A DNA stretch of 64,000 nt from a virus, in IMG/VR virus record IMGVR_UViG_3300032356_000182, positions 31,739 to 95,738 of that record; one strand, 5' to 3'. Every line of letters starts with the position of its first letter. The stretch's first letter is position 1. The notes beneath the pieces are model-generated. The model made no database searches. It saw only the letters and a list, made by a program, of their open reading frames with translations, and was not told where the DNA came from. The position numbers and the translations under genes are program-made. This document shows, piece by piece, positions 6,985-15,272 of this stretch.

Positions 6985-9642
6985 ATGAAAAGACGGGAAT
7001 ATGTCGTTGAAAGTCTTGCCCAGAGGATTTCTATCAAGCTTTTGAAAAAACTTGGAGGTCCTGGTTCAGGTCATCACGGTCATGCAGGAAGACCTGGTAA
7101 GCGTGGTGGCCCTGCTCCTTCTTCTGGAGGTGCCTCTATCGGTGTATCTGATGGCAAAGAATATGAAGATTTGGCTTTCAGAGATAGAAAGCCAGGAGAA
7201 TCTGAGCAATCTTATGAATCTGATAAACATAAGCATAATGTTGATGTCCAGCTGAAGCTTGTTGAGGACAGCGACAGTCTAGATTTTCATCGGCGGGTAG
7301 TCTGGGGTGAAGGTAGGGATGATCTGTCTCAAGAATATAAAGAGATACAAGAAGGAATTATCAATTGGCAAAGTGAGTGTCATCTTGATATAGGTAGATT
7401 CTTAAGTGGGGAGATTGAAGATGACTCCCAGCTTAGCGTTTACGACAGTATAGATGAGCTTCGGGAGGACATCTCTAGATTGGATCTCGCATTTGAGAAA
7501 GCTCCTTCCTTGCCTTATGGTGTAGTTGTTAGAAGAGGATTAGTTAGTTCTTCTGGGCTCGCTTCTCTCCTCTTGAGCAGAAATCCAGAGGATCTTGTCG
7601 GAAAGGTTCTGTTTTGCAGATCTTTTATCAGCACTTCAATTGATAAGGATATTGCTGATCTTTTCTCCCAGACCTCTCTATCCAAAGGAGACAAAACAGT
7701 TACTTTTAGTATCAAAGTGCCGGCTGGAGAGAAGTTTATAGTCTTGGCTAACGACGAGCTTGAGATTCTGCTGAATCGAGATTTACGATTTGAGATTGAG
7801 GGTTGTTCTATCATTCCGGGGGAATATGAGAAATATGAGTATCAGCTTAAGGTTGTTCGAGAGAAACCTCCAGACATCAAATTTTCTGAACGAGTGCTAG
7901 CTCTAGGAGGTCCTGGTTCAGGATTTCATGGTCATGCTGGTCGCCCTGGTAAACGTGGTGGCTCTGCTCCGTCAAGTGGTATTAGTAAACTATTCTCAAT
8001 CGTGCTTAAGGATCGGAAGACAGCTGAATCAATTATAAGCAATGAGTTAAAAGCAAGTTATTACGATTTAGACTGCGATTTAGACTCATTTTTGAAATCT
8101 TTTGAGAAGCTAATTGAAGATGTTGTTGACAAGCTTTCGCGGGAATATTTCGAAGGTGTTAGCAAGATAACATTTGATCCACCGGAGGGATTTAAGTGGC
8201 TTACTAGTACAGAGGGCATGACTTCTCTTGGTATCTATGACGTTTTTCGACAAAGTATTCATCTAAATCCTGTGCTTTTGCTCCCGTTTTATCGAGATAA
8301 AGCTCAAAAGGTTTTTGTTCATGAGCTGGGCCATCATGTTACAGACAATACTGGAAAGATAGCGAAAGATCTAGTTTCAGAAAAAGTGAATCCTTCAGTG
8401 GATGATACTGTATTTAATGATGATGTGCTGCATGAGTTACATGGGTTTTATTTAGTTTCCGGTCCTGGAAGCTTGAATAGGCTAGGTTTGCGAGAGTATT
8501 CGTTTTATTCAAAAGATGAGCTTGCTGCCGATGTTTTTATGACGTGGGCTCTTGGCTCTGAGTCTCAAAAAGAGGCTCTGGCCGAATTCTTGAAGGTAGG
8601 TTCCTTAGATGATCTCTTTGCGAAATCAAAGGCGATGAAATTGGCAGATGCTGTTGTTAAACTGCCAGTGAAAAAGTTAGGAGGTCCTGGTTCAGGTCAT
8701 CACGGTCATGCAGGAAGACCTGGTAAGCGTGGTGGCTCTGCTCCTTCTTCTGGGATGAGAATATCTGAAAAGAATGTTGCTGAAGAAAGTCAAGATATGG
8801 GGGCTGAATTAGTTAAGCAAGTTCCAGTTTTTTATGGATTCTCTGGCATTAGAGAATTTGTAGAAAAGATTGCTTCAGCAGGTGTGAAGTTTCATACTAA
8901 TTTGTTTCCATCGAATTCAACTTTTATAAATTATTTGAGATATGCTGGAGTTGACTTATCTGAGTGCATGTCCGAAGAGATGGAAGTAAATGGTGAATAC
9001 CATCAAACGCTAAGAGCTTGCAAGATTAGAGGTATGCTTGCTCTAGATGAAGCGCTATCTGAAGTAAATCCTGACGTTTCCACTGGCAGATATGGTGTTG
9101 GAGATAGCATTCAGGTTCAGTGGACGAGGCATTCAACTGATGAAGGGAATTTTATTGATGCTTTTCAAACCCTTTCAGCTGAGGAGCAAGGTGTCCCTAT
9201 CAGAAGTCGAAGAGCGAAGCATGGTTCTAGCAAGTTTAAGGATAGCGCTACTGATACTGATTGGAAAATGGCTAAGGTCGCTTATGAAAGCGTTAAGAGA
9301 AGAACTCAAGAATTTTTCGAATCGAAGGGCTATGATCCTGAAGATGAAGTTTTGATTTTTAGAGGACAAGGACAAGGGCAATTTCAGGGTAAAGATATCA
9401 AAAACGGTAGCTATATCAAGTGGGAAGATATTGATTTGCATCCTCTGTCTTCCTGGTCTTTTAATCCTGCTACCGCGTATTCTTTTGCAGATGGTGGCAA
9501 TGGAGTTGTTATGGTAGCAACTATAAAAGTAAAAGATATCATAAACTATTCAATCACAGGATGGGGCTGCATCAATGAGGAAGAGGTGATTGCTCCGTGC
9601 AGTAAGCTAAGAAATATGCGTGTTATCTATGGGAGGCAGTAG
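6985..9642 (+). CDS. Tagged polyprotein: ADP-ribosyltransferase + metallopeptidase + second ADP-ribosyltransferase
   Basis: 885 aa from the ATG at 6985 (a GTG at 6979 would add two residues). Three tags (7051-7119, 7903-7971, 8677-8745) divide it. Module 1 is an R-S-E transferase close to that of the previous gene: R183, S216-T-S, E258-x-E260. Module 2 is a zincin with HELGHH (H446) and DELAADVF (E512). Module 3 is a different transferase-like domain: R793 in IFRGQ, the S-rich stretch near 822 (SSWSFNPATAYSFA), and E865-E866-E867 (EEEVI). The leader before tag 1 (LAQRISIKLLKK) is basic and amphipathic, as is KLADAVVKLPVKK before tag 3. Module order is shuffled relative to the 4495 gene. T4 Alt is the known precedent for an injected phage transferase. 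Confidence 0.75.
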   Translation: MKRREYVVESLAQRISIKLLKKLGGPGSGHHGHAGRPGKRGGPAPSSGGASIGVSDGKEYEDLAFRDRKPGESEQSYESDKHKHNVDVQLKLVEDSDSLDFHRRVVWGEGRDDLSQEYKEIQEGIINWQSECHLDIGRFLSGEIEDDSQLSVYDSIDELREDISRLDLAFEKAPSLPYGVVVRRGLVSSSGLASLLLSRNPEDLVGKVLFCRSFISTSIDKDIADLFSQTSLSKGDKTVTFSIKVPAGEKFIVLANDELEILLNRDLRFEIEGCSIIPGEYEKYEYQLKVVREKPPDIKFSERVLALGGPGSGFHGHAGRPGKRGGSAPSSGISKLFSIVLKDRKTAESIISNELKASYYDLDCDLDSFLKSFEKLIEDVVDKLSREYFEGVSKITFDPPEGFKWLTSTEGMTSLGIYDVFRQSIHLNPVLLLPFYRDKAQKVFVHELGHHVTDNTGKIAKDLVSEKVNPSVDDTVFNDDVLHELHGFYLVSGPGSLNRLGLREYSFYSKDELAADVFMTWALGSESQKEALAEFLKVGSLDDLFAKSKAMKLADAVVKLPVKKLGGPGSGHHGHAGRPGKRGGSAPSSGMRISEKNVAEESQDMGAELVKQVPVFYGFSGIREFVEKIASAGVKFHTNLFPSNSTFINYLRYAGVDLSECMSEEMEVNGEYHQTLRACKIRGMLALDEALSEVNPDVSTGRYGVGDSIQVQWTRHSTDEGNFIDAFQTLSAEEQGVPIRSRRAKHGSSKFKDSATDTDWKMAKVAYESVKRRTQEFFESKGYDPEDEVLIFRGQGQGQFQGKDIKNGSYIKWEDIDLHPLSSWSFNPATAYSFADGGNGVVMVATIKVKDIINYSITGWGCINEEEVIAPCSKLRNMRVIYGRQ

Positions 9643-9645
9643 GAA

Positions 9646-10287
9646 ATGATTGATAATCCGTTAGTTTTGGCATTGAAGACATCTAAAGGCTATACTGAAG
9701 AGTATGATGACTCTTGGACGATTCCGTTTCTGGAAAACTATATGGAATATCCAGCTATACAGACTTTTTTGAACAAAGTTCTAAATGGCCCGTGGATGTC
9801 ACAGGCTGATGAAATGAGGGCTGAGGTTCCAGCATTGACTATTTACGAAGAAGATGAAAAGCTGTTTTCTTATTTTCTAAATACAGCAAGGGCTTTGGAA
9901 AGTGTTCTGGAAAGTGAATTTGCTGATGTTCCTCCTGATATTGAAAAATTCTACATTCTGACACCGAAAACAGAAGATTTTCGGCAGGTTATGAAGATAT
10001 CAGGTTTTACGCCTAAACTTCTCGAATCTGTTAAGTTCGATGTATGGGGATTTTATATAGCGTACCCTTCTTTGCCAGATGCTCTGGAAAATTTGGAAGA
10101 CCCTGCTGATGATATGATTGCTTTTGAACTTTCAGAATTGAACAGAGCTTTTCCACTGTATGGTGGATATTTGACTGAACTTCGTCAAACTTATGTTGTT
10201 GAAGATGCTTATGAAGATTCTGGTGGATTGATTGTTTTGGCGGTGAAAAGATTAGATAATGCTCTCAACAACTTTACGAGTAGATAG
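9646..10287 (+). CDS. Hypothetical protein upstream of terminase (213 aa)
   Basis: Starts MIDNPLVLALKTSKGY four bases after the previous stop (GGAGGCAG upstream) and overlaps the terminase start by 29 bp. The protein is acidic and helical with several aromatic patches (WGFYIAYPSLPDALENLEDP). It lacks the helix-turn-helix expected at the start of a small terminase subunit, though its position directly before the large subunit makes an unusual small terminase subunit possible. No family is recognised. An alternative is a partner of the tagged polyprotein upstream. Confidence 0.5.
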   Translation: MIDNPLVLALKTSKGYTEEYDDSWTIPFLENYMEYPAIQTFLNKVLNGPWMSQADEMRAEVPALTIYEEDEKLFSYFLNTARALESVLESEFADVPPDIEKFYILTPKTEDFRQVMKISGFTPKLLESVKFDVWGFYIAYPSLPDALENLEDPADDMIAFELSELNRAFPLYGGYLTELRQTYVVEDAYEDSGGLIVLAVKRLDNALNNFTSR

Positions 10288-12031
10288 TATAGCTGATACT
10301 CTACTTCAGCTCTATGGCAGAGAGGAAGTTAAGAAGGTTCTATCTCCTATATCTGTTCTCGACTGGGCAAAGACCTATCGGAGGATAGGCGGTCAGCCTT
10401 TCAGTTTAGATGAATACCCATGCTTAGAGAAGATTTATGAAGATAAGCATCCCTTCAAGGTAATTCAAAAACCAGCTCAGGTTGGTGTATCCGAATATCT
10501 TATCAATCTAGCTGTTCACGCTATGGATTGTGGAGTATCTTACTACAATTTGAAGAAGGCCAGATTGAATGTTGGATATATTTTTCCAACACATTCCTCT
10601 CTGGCGGAATTTGCTAAGGAACGCCTACTGGCTGGAATTTTTGAAGAATCTGATTACTTAGGCGGCATTGTTAGAGCACGAGAAACTGGAAAGTCGAAGA
10701 TGTCAATCCGATCTTCTTCAGTATTCTACAGAATTAAAGAGTCGTTTTTTCATCTTCGTGGAGCTTGGAATCCAAGCGTGTCGCTAAAATCTTTTCCAGT
10801 TGACTTATTGATAATTGATGAGCTGGACGAATGTCCTGATAGAGCAGTTGCTCTAGCTGAGAAACGACTTCGTGCTTCTGACTTGCGCTATCGAGTTTAT
10901 GTCTCTACTCCTACATATCCAGGTAGAGGCATTAGCTATTATTATTCTTTATCAGATCAGCATATCTGGGAGATAAGATGTCCTAATTGTGGACTATGGC
11001 AGGAGCCAGATTTTTTCAATAATGTGTTTTTGCGAGAAGATGATCAGTTTCATCCTTATTCGGTTTGGAAATCAATAGCAGCGAACAACATAACCGATAA
11101 AGAGTTTGTGTTCGCTTGCAGAGCGTGCTTTTTTCGACTAAATAAGTTAGCAAAAGGTCGCTGGAGAGCGCAAAACCCGGGAAGCTATATTAGAGGTTAC
11201 AGAATACCGGGGCTTGTTTCACCTAAAGTTCCATTGATTGAGCTTGTTAGAAACTCTCTGCTTATGCGGCCTGCTGAAATTCAAGAGTTTTGGAATTCGG
11301 ATTTAGGCTTGCCTTTTGCACCAAGCGGTGGATCTCTTAATGAGAGTGTCCTGAGTTCTTGTGAATTGAAAGGTATCAGGGAGTTTAAGGATCCTAATCA
11401 TGTTGAATACTCTGTAGCTGGAGTTGATGTTGGTGCAAAGTTGCATCTAACTATTGAGTCTCCAAGAGATGATGGAAGATGGGAGACAGTCTATATGGCT
11501 GAGTTAGATGATTTTGAAGAGCTGGATTTGCTATTTCATCAGTTCAAAATCAGAAGCTTGGTCGTTGATGCCTATCCTGAGACTCGAGAGGCGAAGCGTT
11601 TGGCTGAGAGATTCAGAGGTTTAGTTTGGCTAGGTAGATATCCGAATATGACTAGCTTAGAGACTGCAGTATTCCGGGATGACAACGATGAGAGAGTTCC
11701 TCTGGTAGATATTGCTAGGACTCAAGCTATGGATGAGGTTACTGTGGACATCATTCAGCAGAAGAGTTGCTGGCCAGAAGGTACGAGATATCAATTTGCT
11801 GACTTCTATTCTCAGCTATGCGCTCCTGTTAAAACTAAAGTTGAGTCAACTAGATCGGATGGTTCTGTTATTGAAAAATACTCGTATGTAGAAAGTGGCC
11901 CTGATCACTGGTTTCATTCTAGAGTTTATTCATATATCGCTAGGAAACGGGTAGCTGGGTGGACTCCTACTGAAGATGCTGATTCTCTAGTTGGAAAGGA
12001 TGAGGTATCAATCTTCGGAGTTGAGTTCTAA
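10259..12031 (+). CDS. Terminase large subunit (gpA-like)
   Basis: 590 aa DNA-packaging motor. Evidence: a degenerate Walker A (QKPAQVGVS, residues 70-78), Walker B (VDLLIIDELD, 181-190), a coupling-type STPTYPG segment, a zinc-ribbon insertion (CPNC at 241-244 and CRAC further on) and an RNase H-like nuclease start (AGVDVGAKLHL, near 387) followed by later acidic residues. This order, with the zinc ribbon between ATPase and nuclease, is typical of the lambda gpA-type family. It would cut and pump phage DNA into the prohead through the portal encoded at 16854. It is followed not by the portal but by several tagged effector genes, which is unusual for a packaging module. Confidence 0.85.
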   Translation: MLSTTLRVDSIADTLLQLYGREEVKKVLSPISVLDWAKTYRRIGGQPFSLDEYPCLEKIYEDKHPFKVIQKPAQVGVSEYLINLAVHAMDCGVSYYNLKKARLNVGYIFPTHSSLAEFAKERLLAGIFEESDYLGGIVRARETGKSKMSIRSSSVFYRIKESFFHLRGAWNPSVSLKSFPVDLLIIDELDECPDRAVALAEKRLRASDLRYRVYVSTPTYPGRGISYYYSLSDQHIWEIRCPNCGLWQEPDFFNNVFLREDDQFHPYSVWKSIAANNITDKEFVFACRACFFRLNKLAKGRWRAQNPGSYIRGYRIPGLVSPKVPLIELVRNSLLMRPAEIQEFWNSDLGLPFAPSGGSLNESVLSSCELKGIREFKDPNHVEYSVAGVDVGAKLHLTIESPRDDGRWETVYMAELDDFEELDLLFHQFKIRSLVVDAYPETREAKRLAERFRGLVWLGRYPNMTSLETAVFRDDNDERVPLVDIARTQAMDEVTVDIIQQKSCWPEGTRYQFADFYSQLCAPVKTKVESTRSDGSVIEKYSYVESGPDHWFHSRVYSYIARKRVAGWTPTEDADSLVGKDEVSIFGVEF

Positions 12032-12185
12032 GAGGATTGAAAAGACTAGTGATTTTTATTTTGAGGGATCTTAACTTATAATAAAGACAGCTTGGTGAGG
12101 TTTTGCGTTGAGGCTTTTGGTAAAAACCAGATGCGAAAAACTATCGATTTTTGTCTATTTGAATTTTTTGAGGAGAGGCTAAAAT

Positions 12186-13661
12186 TTGAATGGACTAGAT
12201 TTAAGTGCGGCCTTAGCTTCAAAAATTTCAGAAAAGTTAACTCAACGTCTCGGCGGCCCTGGTTCTGGTCATCACGGCCATGCTGGCCGACCCGGTAAAC
12301 GTGGTGGATCGGCTCCTTCTAGAAAAGGGATTGGAGCAGCAGAGAGCATGGAGAGTGAGAGCAGCTCAATTGGTGATCTCTATGCTCATGCATCAGAGAG
12401 AGCGAAGGAGCTGGCGAGGAAGACCGGTTTGCTTGCCTTAGATTCTGCTGCTGAGGCTTATCTAGCTAAGATTTCAGAGTTTTCTGAGAAGAAAGTTTCT
12501 GTAAAGTCTTTCTTAGAGGCGGTACGCTCTGAAGAAAAGTTTTATTCTATATGTGGTAAAACGTCCGAGGATGATTTTACAGAGGAAGATGATTCTCGTC
12601 TGTTTAATTACTTTCGGAATTGGGTTGAAAATGAATATCTGCGAGCGCGACTCAATGTGGCTATGTCTGAAGATGAAAGACTTGTTTTTGATAAGCTAGT
12701 TGACGCATATACTGATGTTTCTGATGATGGAGACTGGGAGTCTGTCTATGACTATAGTTTTTATGCAGGCGCGGAAGCTGAAAAATATTTTAAGAAGATG
12801 GATCCGAATGAGAAAAAACTTCTTCGCAACGTTTTCAGAAAAATAGCGATTGATGAGATGTATAGACACGTTATTGAAAATTTTGGATTTTACAACATAG
12901 ACTTTGATAGAGAATTGGAATCTAATATTGGATTTAATTATTCAAACGAGACTATACTTTATGATGCTATAGTGTATAATCCGATTAGGCCTAATGAGAA
13001 ATATGATGCGTACTTCTCGAGACTAGCGTCAGTGTTGCTAGATGATGGCTTTCTTAGCGAGTATGATGAGTTTCCGATTAAAAAAATGAAGACGATTTCT
13101 TCGGTTAGTTCTGAAGAGCGATCAGCTGTTGAGAAGGATATCTTCAGTTCCTGGGATAAGACAAATCACAGCAGTTTTTCTGTCAAAGTTCTTGGAGTTT
13201 ACCGAATTGGTTCTCCTTCGCAGAATGTGGTTGAAACTCAGAAAGCTCTTGGGAATATCCGATCGGGTTTTTATCACGGCACTTCAATTAGACGTGCTCT
13301 CAATATTGCAGGTGGTGGATTCCGATTGGTGAGCAAACCCAAGACAGGACAGATGCTCGGGCCAGGGATATATCTTACTGATACTTCGTCTAAAAGTGTG
13401 CAGTATGTTGGAGAGGTTTACTCTCGCGACTCGGATAGAGGCGTATTGCTAAGAGTTAGCGCAGCGCTAGGCAAGGTAGCCAAGGTAACGAATCTTTCCT
13501 CATTTCAACAGCTGCCTGATGGTGACACTTATTTTGCTGCAAAGGGCGAGAGGTATGAAGACTTCTTTCTGAAGAACTCTGAGTGGTGTGTAAAGAATCC
13601 AGACGCAATTTCTGTTGAATATTGGATTGATATGCAAAAGACTCGGAGTGCAAGAAAATAA
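12186..13661 (+). CDS. Tagged protein with PARP-type ADP-ribosyltransferase domain
   Basis: 491 aa starting at a TTG (AGGAGAGG upstream, good spacing). A basic amphipathic leader (ALASKISEKLTQR) precedes one tag (12249-12317). A long acidic helical region (about residues 50-340) leads to a C-terminal domain with the hallmarks of PARP catalytic domains: FYHGTS (H364), GPGIYLTD (Y396) followed by SSKSVQYV, and NSEWCVKNPDAISVEYWI, where E466 sits where the PARP catalytic glutamate should be. Thus an H-Y-E triad, distinct from the R-S-E domains in the neighbouring tagged proteins. Likely modifies a host target with ADP-ribose. Leader plus tag DNA is identical over 92 bp to that of the 14031 gene. 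Confidence 0.7.
   Translation: MNGLDLSAALASKISEKLTQRLGGPGSGHHGHAGRPGKRGGSAPSRKGIGAAESMESESSSIGDLYAHASERAKELARKTGLLALDSAAEAYLAKISEFSEKKVSVKSFLEAVRSEEKFYSICGKTSEDDFTEEDDSRLFNYFRNWVENEYLRARLNVAMSEDERLVFDKLVDAYTDVSDDGDWESVYDYSFYAGAEAEKYFKKMDPNEKKLLRNVFRKIAIDEMYRHVIENFGFYNIDFDRELESNIGFNYSNETILYDAIVYNPIRPNEKYDAYFSRLASVLLDDGFLSEYDEFPIKKMKTISSVSSEERSAVEKDIFSSWDKTNHSSFSVKVLGVYRIGSPSQNVVETQKALGNIRSGFYHGTSIRRALNIAGGGFRLVSKPKTGQMLGPGIYLTDTSSKSVQYVGEVYSRDSDRGVLLRVSAALGKVAKVTNLSSFQQLPDGDTYFAAKGERYEDFFLKNSEWCVKNPDAISVEYWIDMQKTRSARK
12213..12304 (+). repeat. 92-bp direct repeat, copy 1 (copy 2 at 14061-14152)
   Basis: Encodes the leader helix and most of the tag. No mismatch was seen against 14061-14152; the copies diverge at 12305 (T) versus 14153 (A) and unrelated domains follow. 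This is the signature of domain swapping behind a fixed N-terminal targeting segment. Confidence 0.85.
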
Positions 13662-13704
13662 TGGTTTTTAAGCTATCTTGTTAGCAAAAAGGAGATAGAA
13701 TAAG

Positions 13705-14007
13705 GTGTCAAAGAAATCTTTGAGATTGGCTAGAATACTACGGAAGCTGCAGGATAGGAGGCTAAGAAAAGTGAAGACAAATCATGTTCAAGATGGCAGT
13801 AGGCCGATTTATTGTCATCGCCGACGGGAAATTCAGGATTTCTTGTCTAAAGAATTCTTTGAAGATAACTGTTTGTCCGGCTGTCCCTTCTTTGAAGGTA
13901 CTTATCAAGGGCAAGGCATTGAATGCAAATATTATGATGGTTCAAATAATCCGATTGAGCTGGTTAGAGATGCTAAAGAGCTAGCTGATAGATCGTCTAA
14001 TCTTTGA
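13705..14007 (+). CDS. Small Cys-containing basic protein (100 aa)
   Basis: Starts at GTG with AAAGGAGATAG upstream, giving MSKKSLRLARILRKLQDRR. The N-terminus is strongly basic and helical; the second half holds YCHRRREIQDF and then C-L-S-G-C and ECKYYDG, so it may bind a metal through His and Cys. The family is not recognised. It lies between two tagged effector genes that share an identical N-terminus, which suggests it belongs to the same shuffled cassette. Confidence 0.5.
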   Translation: MSKKSLRLARILRKLQDRRLRKVKTNHVQDGSRPIYCHRRREIQDFLSKEFFEDNCLSGCPFFEGTYQGQGIECKYYDGSNNPIELVRDAKELADRSSNL

Positions 14008-14030
14008 CAGATTTTTAGAAGGAGAGCTGC

Positions 14031-14777
14031 ATGATAACCAGATTTGGTTTGAGTGATGCTTTAGCTTCAAAAATTTCAGAAAAGTTAACTCAACGTCTCG
14101 GCGGCCCTGGTTCTGGTCATCACGGCCATGCTGGCCGACCCGGTAAACGTGGAGGATCTGCTAAGACAAAGGTGGCAGTTTCGGCAGCTAAAGCTTCTGG
14201 TGGATTTAAGCTAAAACCAAGTCTTATTCCGCTTGCTAGAACTTCTCTGCATTATGATACTTTTGAAGATTTTGAGAGAGACTACACCACAAACAACTTT
14301 CACGGGACTTATGTTCATCTGACTAATGATGCTGATTTCAGGGTTGATCCAAACAGAGCTCCTAGAGATGCATCTTCTATGTCCATCGGCTCGAGCTCTT
14401 ATCCAGGTTTGATGGTGACAACTGATCCTGAAAATTGGGATTTTGTGCTTAGTGGAAAAGGCACTGTTTCACCAAAAGACGCTGCTAAATTTAGAAGAAA
14501 GTATATGGCAATTATTGATTTGTCTTATCTGGTTCCTGGTAAAGATTATATAAGTGTAGCTAGAGGCTTCGGGCATGAAATTTTTGTCAGAGACAATCTT
14601 GATAAAGTTAAGGTTTTGAAAGTTGTTCCTATTGATAGAGGAATTCGGCAATGGAATTATCGGTATAACAGAGTAATGCCAAACAGTTCTAGAGATCTGC
14701 GAGATATCTATAACTGGGCAAGAGAAAACAAAGATAGACTATTGTTAGATAAAATAAAATCTAAGGAGGAAAGATGA
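14031..14777 (+). CDS. Tagged protein, possible ADP-ribosyltransferase-like domain
   Basis: 248 aa starting MITRFGLSDALASK behind GAAGGAGAG. The leader and tag (14097-14162) are nearly identical to those of the 12186 protein, but the tag is followed by K instead of P. The effector domain contains NFHGTYVHLTND, SSYPGLMVTTDPENW and GHEIFVRDNLDKVKVLKV. The spacing of HGT, a Gly-hydrophobic-Thr strand and a late Glu is reminiscent of H-Y-E transferase folds, yet the match is loose. Its confident features are the targeting segment and the small size. It overlaps the next small gene by 4 bp (ATGA), implying coupled translation with a zinc-ribbon protein. Confidence 0.6.
   Translation: MITRFGLSDALASKISEKLTQRLGGPGSGHHGHAGRPGKRGGSAKTKVAVSAAKASGGFKLKPSLIPLARTSLHYDTFEDFERDYTTNNFHGTYVHLTNDADFRVDPNRAPRDASSMSIGSSSYPGLMVTTDPENWDFVLSGKGTVSPKDAAKFRRKYMAIIDLSYLVPGKDYISVARGFGHEIFVRDNLDKVKVLKVVPIDRGIRQWNYRYNRVMPNSSRDLRDIYNWARENKDRLLLDKIKSKEER
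14061..14152 (+). repeat. 92-bp direct repeat, copy 2
   Basis: Matches 12213-12304 without a seen mismatch; encodes the amphipathic leader and most of the tag at the N-terminus of the 14031 protein. Confidence 0.85.
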
Positions 14778-14980
14778 GTACTTGCCAAAGGGAGCATACA
14801 GATTTTCAGCCGGATGTTTGGACTTGCCCGACTTGTGGAGAGGTTGATGATTTTGTTAATCAAGGCAGCTTTGAAGGGGAAGATTGTCCTAGGCTTCATG
14901 TGGATGATATTATCATCTGCTATTCTTGTGGCGGAGATTGGACAGGACAAGAATTAGCTGAAGTTATGGCAGAGACGTAG
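14774..14980 (+). CDS. Zinc-ribbon protein (68 aa)
   Basis: Starts MSTCQREHTDFQPDVW, overlapping the end of the tagged gene by 4 bp with AAGGAGG upstream. Two Cys pairs, TCPTCGE and CYSCGG, are separated by about 30 residues, the layout of a zinc ribbon; an additional Cys (EDCPR) and His lie between. The protein is acidic and ends ELAEVMAET. It may be a regulator or a partner that holds the tagged effector inactive; nothing in the sequence decides this. Confidence 0.6.
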   Translation: MSTCQREHTDFQPDVWTCPTCGEVDDFVNQGSFEGEDCPRLHVDDIIICYSCGGDWTGQELAEVMAET

Positions 14981-14981
14981 A

Positions 14982-15203
14982 ATGGAGAAAGGTTGGTATT
15001 ATTGTTTGCCTTGTCCAAAATGTGGACAATCTTTTGTTATCGGGCTGATTACTCTCGGGGGATTATCTATCTCTGCGAGATGTGATAGGTGTAGCTTTGA
15101 AGGTTCTTATGTTGCTTATGGGAATATGGCTGTTACTCTGTATTTGAGGAGTGGGATGCCAACTGATGATTTACTGCTATCTAAAGGAATTTTGAAAAGT
15201 TAA
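14982..15203 (+). CDS. Zinc-ribbon protein (73 aa)
   Basis: Starts MEKGWYYCLPCPKCGQ one base after the previous stop. CPKC and RCDRCSF form a zinc ribbon; the rest is hydrophobic and beta-prone (FVIGLITLGGLSISA, AYGNMAVTLYL). The end of the 1471-1704 frame (DVAMTLYGDEED) contains a similar short phrase to NMAVTLYL, so the two may be distant relatives. It is one of several small Cys-rich proteins between tagged genes. Confidence 0.55.
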   Translation: MEKGWYYCLPCPKCGQSFVIGLITLGGLSISARCDRCSFEGSYVAYGNMAVTLYLRSGMPTDDLLLSKGILKS

Positions 15204-15272
15204 CGACAAAAGTTGTAGAGGATTTACTTTTTGATAGAATTTTCTCTTATTAAATATCGGGAGGATAGTTAT

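Noticed and set aside
14004-14032. TTGACA box before the 14031 gene as a promoter
   Set aside because: No acceptable -10 box at 16-18 bp; the TTGACA simply covers the upstream stop codon TGA.
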